From the NCBI GenBank assembly GCA_950106755.1, contig OX467083.1, positions 15,619,029-15,683,028 on the forward strand: a stretch of DNA of 64,000 bases, read 5' to 3'. Shown here one piece after another: positions 61,713 to 64,000 of the stretch. Positions within the stretch are counted from its first letter, which is position 1, and every line of letters starts with the position of its first letter. The stretch comes from Climacium dendroides. Its lineage: Eukaryota > Streptophyta > Bryopsida > Hypnales > Climaciaceae. The notes beneath the pieces were generated by a model. The model saw only the letters and a list, made by a program, of their open reading frames with translations. It searched no databases and was not told the origin of the DNA. Position numbers and translations under genes: made by a program.

Positions 61713-62149
61713 AGTTTGGCACTTATTCCCTACACTTCTCCTATCTCTAAGGAAAATTTGAAAAATTCTCTACTTAATTACTCCTATACTACACTTATTT
61801 CTTCCTTCTTAGATTTTGTATACACCACAAGGTTGTTGAAATGAAAGGTAAAGTTTGTTTTACTTTTCTTTTGAGTTTTTTAATGGATTAGAAGTCTACG
61901 TAGGGGATAAGGATAGAGTTATGGGACAAACGAGATGACCTATGAATGAATTTAAGTCCATGTGGTAGTTTTAAAGACTAAAATTCACTTGCTTAGGTGG
62001 ATGGTATAGAAGTTGAGGTGGCGGATAAGGTGGAGGGTCTTCTTCCTCCTCTTAGATTTGCTAGAAAATCTTGATTTTGGAGAGCCATAGAACATTGCAC
62101 ATGAATAGTTTTGTAATGATATTTTGAGAGGTTGTTCATCATGTTTTTG
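61713..62149. other. Intergenic stretch, no gene seen
   Basis: Short spacer between the decayed gene and the degenerate tandem array. Nothing recognised. Confidence 0.4.
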
Positions 62150-62750
62150 TGATTCCAAAACTCTATCACTTGTTCAATTTGGAGTTTTTATGTGAAAGTT
62201 ATGCATGAGGGAATAAGAGAGGAATGATTGTTATGGAGTATGGAGGACAGAATCTTCAAGGGCTCAAAACTACTTTATGGAGTGGTATTTCATTTTGAGA
62301 TTTGGTGTGTTTATATATTGAATTATTAAATTTTCAAAAAGCTATTACTCTTTTTGTTTGGAGTTAAGATGCAAAAGTTATGGGTGTAGAAGTAAATTGA
62401 TTAGGAGCTGCCTTTGATTTGAAGTGAGAGGACTTTGATCGACTAAAAAATTTGGACAGTATCATATTTTGGAGTGAGTTTTAGAGAGATTGTAGATAAT
62501 TTTGTCAGATTTCTATAAAGATATGATAAGATCAGATTGGAGTTAGTATGTGAAAGTTATGAGCTTACAACCAAAGTAGTGATGAGCTGCCTTTGAATTG
62601 AAGAGGGTGTACTTTAAGGGACTATAAAAGTTGGACAGTATGAGATTTTGAGTTGATATTAGACATGTTTGTAGATATTTTTGTTAGCTTTTCAAAAAGT
62701 CATTGCACTCTCAATTTGGATTTTTGAAGTGATTTTGGCACTTATTTTAG
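62150..62750 (+). repeat. Degenerate tandem array, ~185-bp unit, about 3 copies
   Basis: Units share a (T/G)TTTGGAGTT(A/T) or GATTGGAGTTAGTATG phrase, GTGAAAGTTATG or GCAAAAGTTATG, GAGCTGCCTTTGA(T/A)TTGAAG and TTGGACAGTAT. They begin near 62,175, 62,355 and 62,537. The reverse complement (CTCCAAATTGAACAAG) resembles the array at 55,460-55,995. Divergence is high, so the array is old. Confidence 0.5.
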
Positions 62751-63015
62751 TATCAGGTGTTTCTTCAAAGGGAGTTTATAATGTTTATGTGCAACTTCTA
62801 CTACTTTTATACAAACAAGTGACATTTTTTTGGCCTATATGACACATCATGGGAGTATTTGAGCACATGGTATTTTATTTGGTTTATATAACACTATTTG
62901 AAGGTTTATATGTATATATGTGAATTTGTGGGTATATTTGACTTCTTAGTCCTTCATTTTTCGGGCCAAATCTAATTGCAGCTAGATTCCCCACGTTTTT
63001 CCAAAGAAGGTCTCT

Positions 63016-64000
63016 CTAGCCGACACCGTGCATCACATTCACAATATGTAGCAATGTCCAAATAAGCTTTGTGCGCTTCGCTCTCCATCGCTTGAGACGG
63101 TGAGTACCAATAATCTCTTCATCTGTGATATTGGGGTCATACTGAATTTGAATGAATATTTTGTTTAAATAATCATAATGTATTCTCAACATTTCACACA
63201 AAGTACCACCGTTCCACCAAAATGAATACCCCTCGTTCCGTATTATGTAGACTGCAAAAAAGTGTATCACTCCATCATGTGGAATCTGCACAGCCATCAA
63301 CTTGGTATTGTATTCCATCTTCGCAAGTTTTGGTCGTCGACTTTCTTGGAGAAACATCTTCGCTACAAACTCTGAAAATGTCTAAATCTCACCACATCCT
63401 TCAATTCGCACCCTTCAAATTGTTGCAGAGCCACTCGACATGATTTTGTTATCTTGGGGAATCACCTTGGCTGTTTCCAGGAGCGCTATTAGATAGCGAC
63501 GTACACTTTGTATGTGTTGAATCCTTTCCACGCTTACCCACCAAGTCAATGACCCTATTCTGTTCCGTCTCTTAGCAAATGGTCTCATGTGATTTACGAA
63601 CATGTCCACTTTCATAATTGCATGCTCAAAGGCTTCATCATTTGCGTGGTGAACCTTCCAAAAAAATTTTAAGATTACCTTGGCATTCCATAGTGCATTA
63701 TGCAGCCAATTGTCCAACCAAGTTTAAATCCTTCTTCTCCGTTTTATTATACCACTTTGATACCTTAAGGCCCTCATCATGTTGTCCTTCGTATCCCTTT
63801 TGAACTTCCCAATGCCCTCCTCTTGATATCAAACATATTTGATATCGAGAGACATTGTGGTCTCCATTTCATAGAACTCAACAGTGTATTTTATCAAGAA
63901 TGCTTTGCAACTCTTGGAGGGATTATCAATACTGAACTCAATAAAAGCTATGAATGCTCTTCCCTTTTTCGGCCTCGACATCTTGATGAAAGTCGCAAGT
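63016..64000 (-). pseudogene. Decayed protein-coding gene, family unknown, open to the window edge
   Basis: One minus-strand frame runs from the window edge (first ATG at 63,981) to a stop at 63,016, about 320 codons. Four internal stops interrupt it: two upstream of 63,720 and two between 63,415 and 63,357. The intervening segments are clearly protein-like, basic and Trp/Tyr-containing: HNALWNAKVILKFFWKVHHA, RNRIGSLTWWVSVERIQH and GYSFWWNGGTLCEMLRIHYD. The frame is kept across all four stops, so this is point-mutation decay. The N-terminus may lie beyond the window. I do not recognise the family. It shares strand and style of decay with the pseudogene at 59,670-61,712, so both may belong to one mobile element. 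Confidence 0.55.

Overview
This is nuclear DNA from a plant (streptophyte), probably a land plant. It holds three intact, intron-containing genes in about 64 kb. The rest is AT-rich, repeat-packed intergenic DNA. The plant call rests on a photosystem I PsaD precursor with a transit peptide, a cytosolic-type methionyl-tRNA synthetase with the plant KFSKS signature and a C-terminal EMAP-II-like domain, and a Golgi CASP protein close to the plant form. PsaD here has two introns; the angiosperm psaD genes I know have none, so a non-seed plant is plausible, but I cannot name the species.

Layout. 1-14,000: AT-rich repeats, several tandem duplications, a 207-bp foldback element and a 255-bp Helitron sitting inside an older repeat. 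14,062-19,676 (minus): methionyl-tRNA synthetase, 15 exons, 808 residues, with a telo-box upstream. 19,900-35,600: a dense transposon nest with head-to-tail Helitrons, CACTA-type foldback elements, a palindromic MITE family, a tRNA-derived SINE and a PIF/Harbinger-like element. 36,480-42,722 (plus): Golgi CASP, 19 exons, 707 residues. 42,723-49,860: repeats, including a second CACTA foldback element. 50,144-52,134 (plus): PsaD, 3 exons, 204 residues, with a TATA-poor, pyrimidine-rich leader. 52,246-59,600: repeats, including a Helitron just past PsaD. 59,670-64,000 (minus): two decayed protein-coding reading frames with many in-frame stops, probably retroelement or mobile-element genes of unknown family, separated by degenerate tandem repeats.

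The three live genes have unrelated housekeeping or photosynthetic roles (cytosolic translation, Golgi structure and transport, photosystem I), each with its own promoter; nothing suggests they work as a group. Exon models were built by hand from splice signals and protein family conservation, and each gives an uninterrupted frame. The most informative part of the window is the repeat fraction. One Helitron insertion can be read base for base against two empty copies of its target. The Helitron family carries a variable number of ~150-bp internal units and forms head-to-tail junctions. Two CACTA elements are near-perfect long hairpins sharing an internal core.
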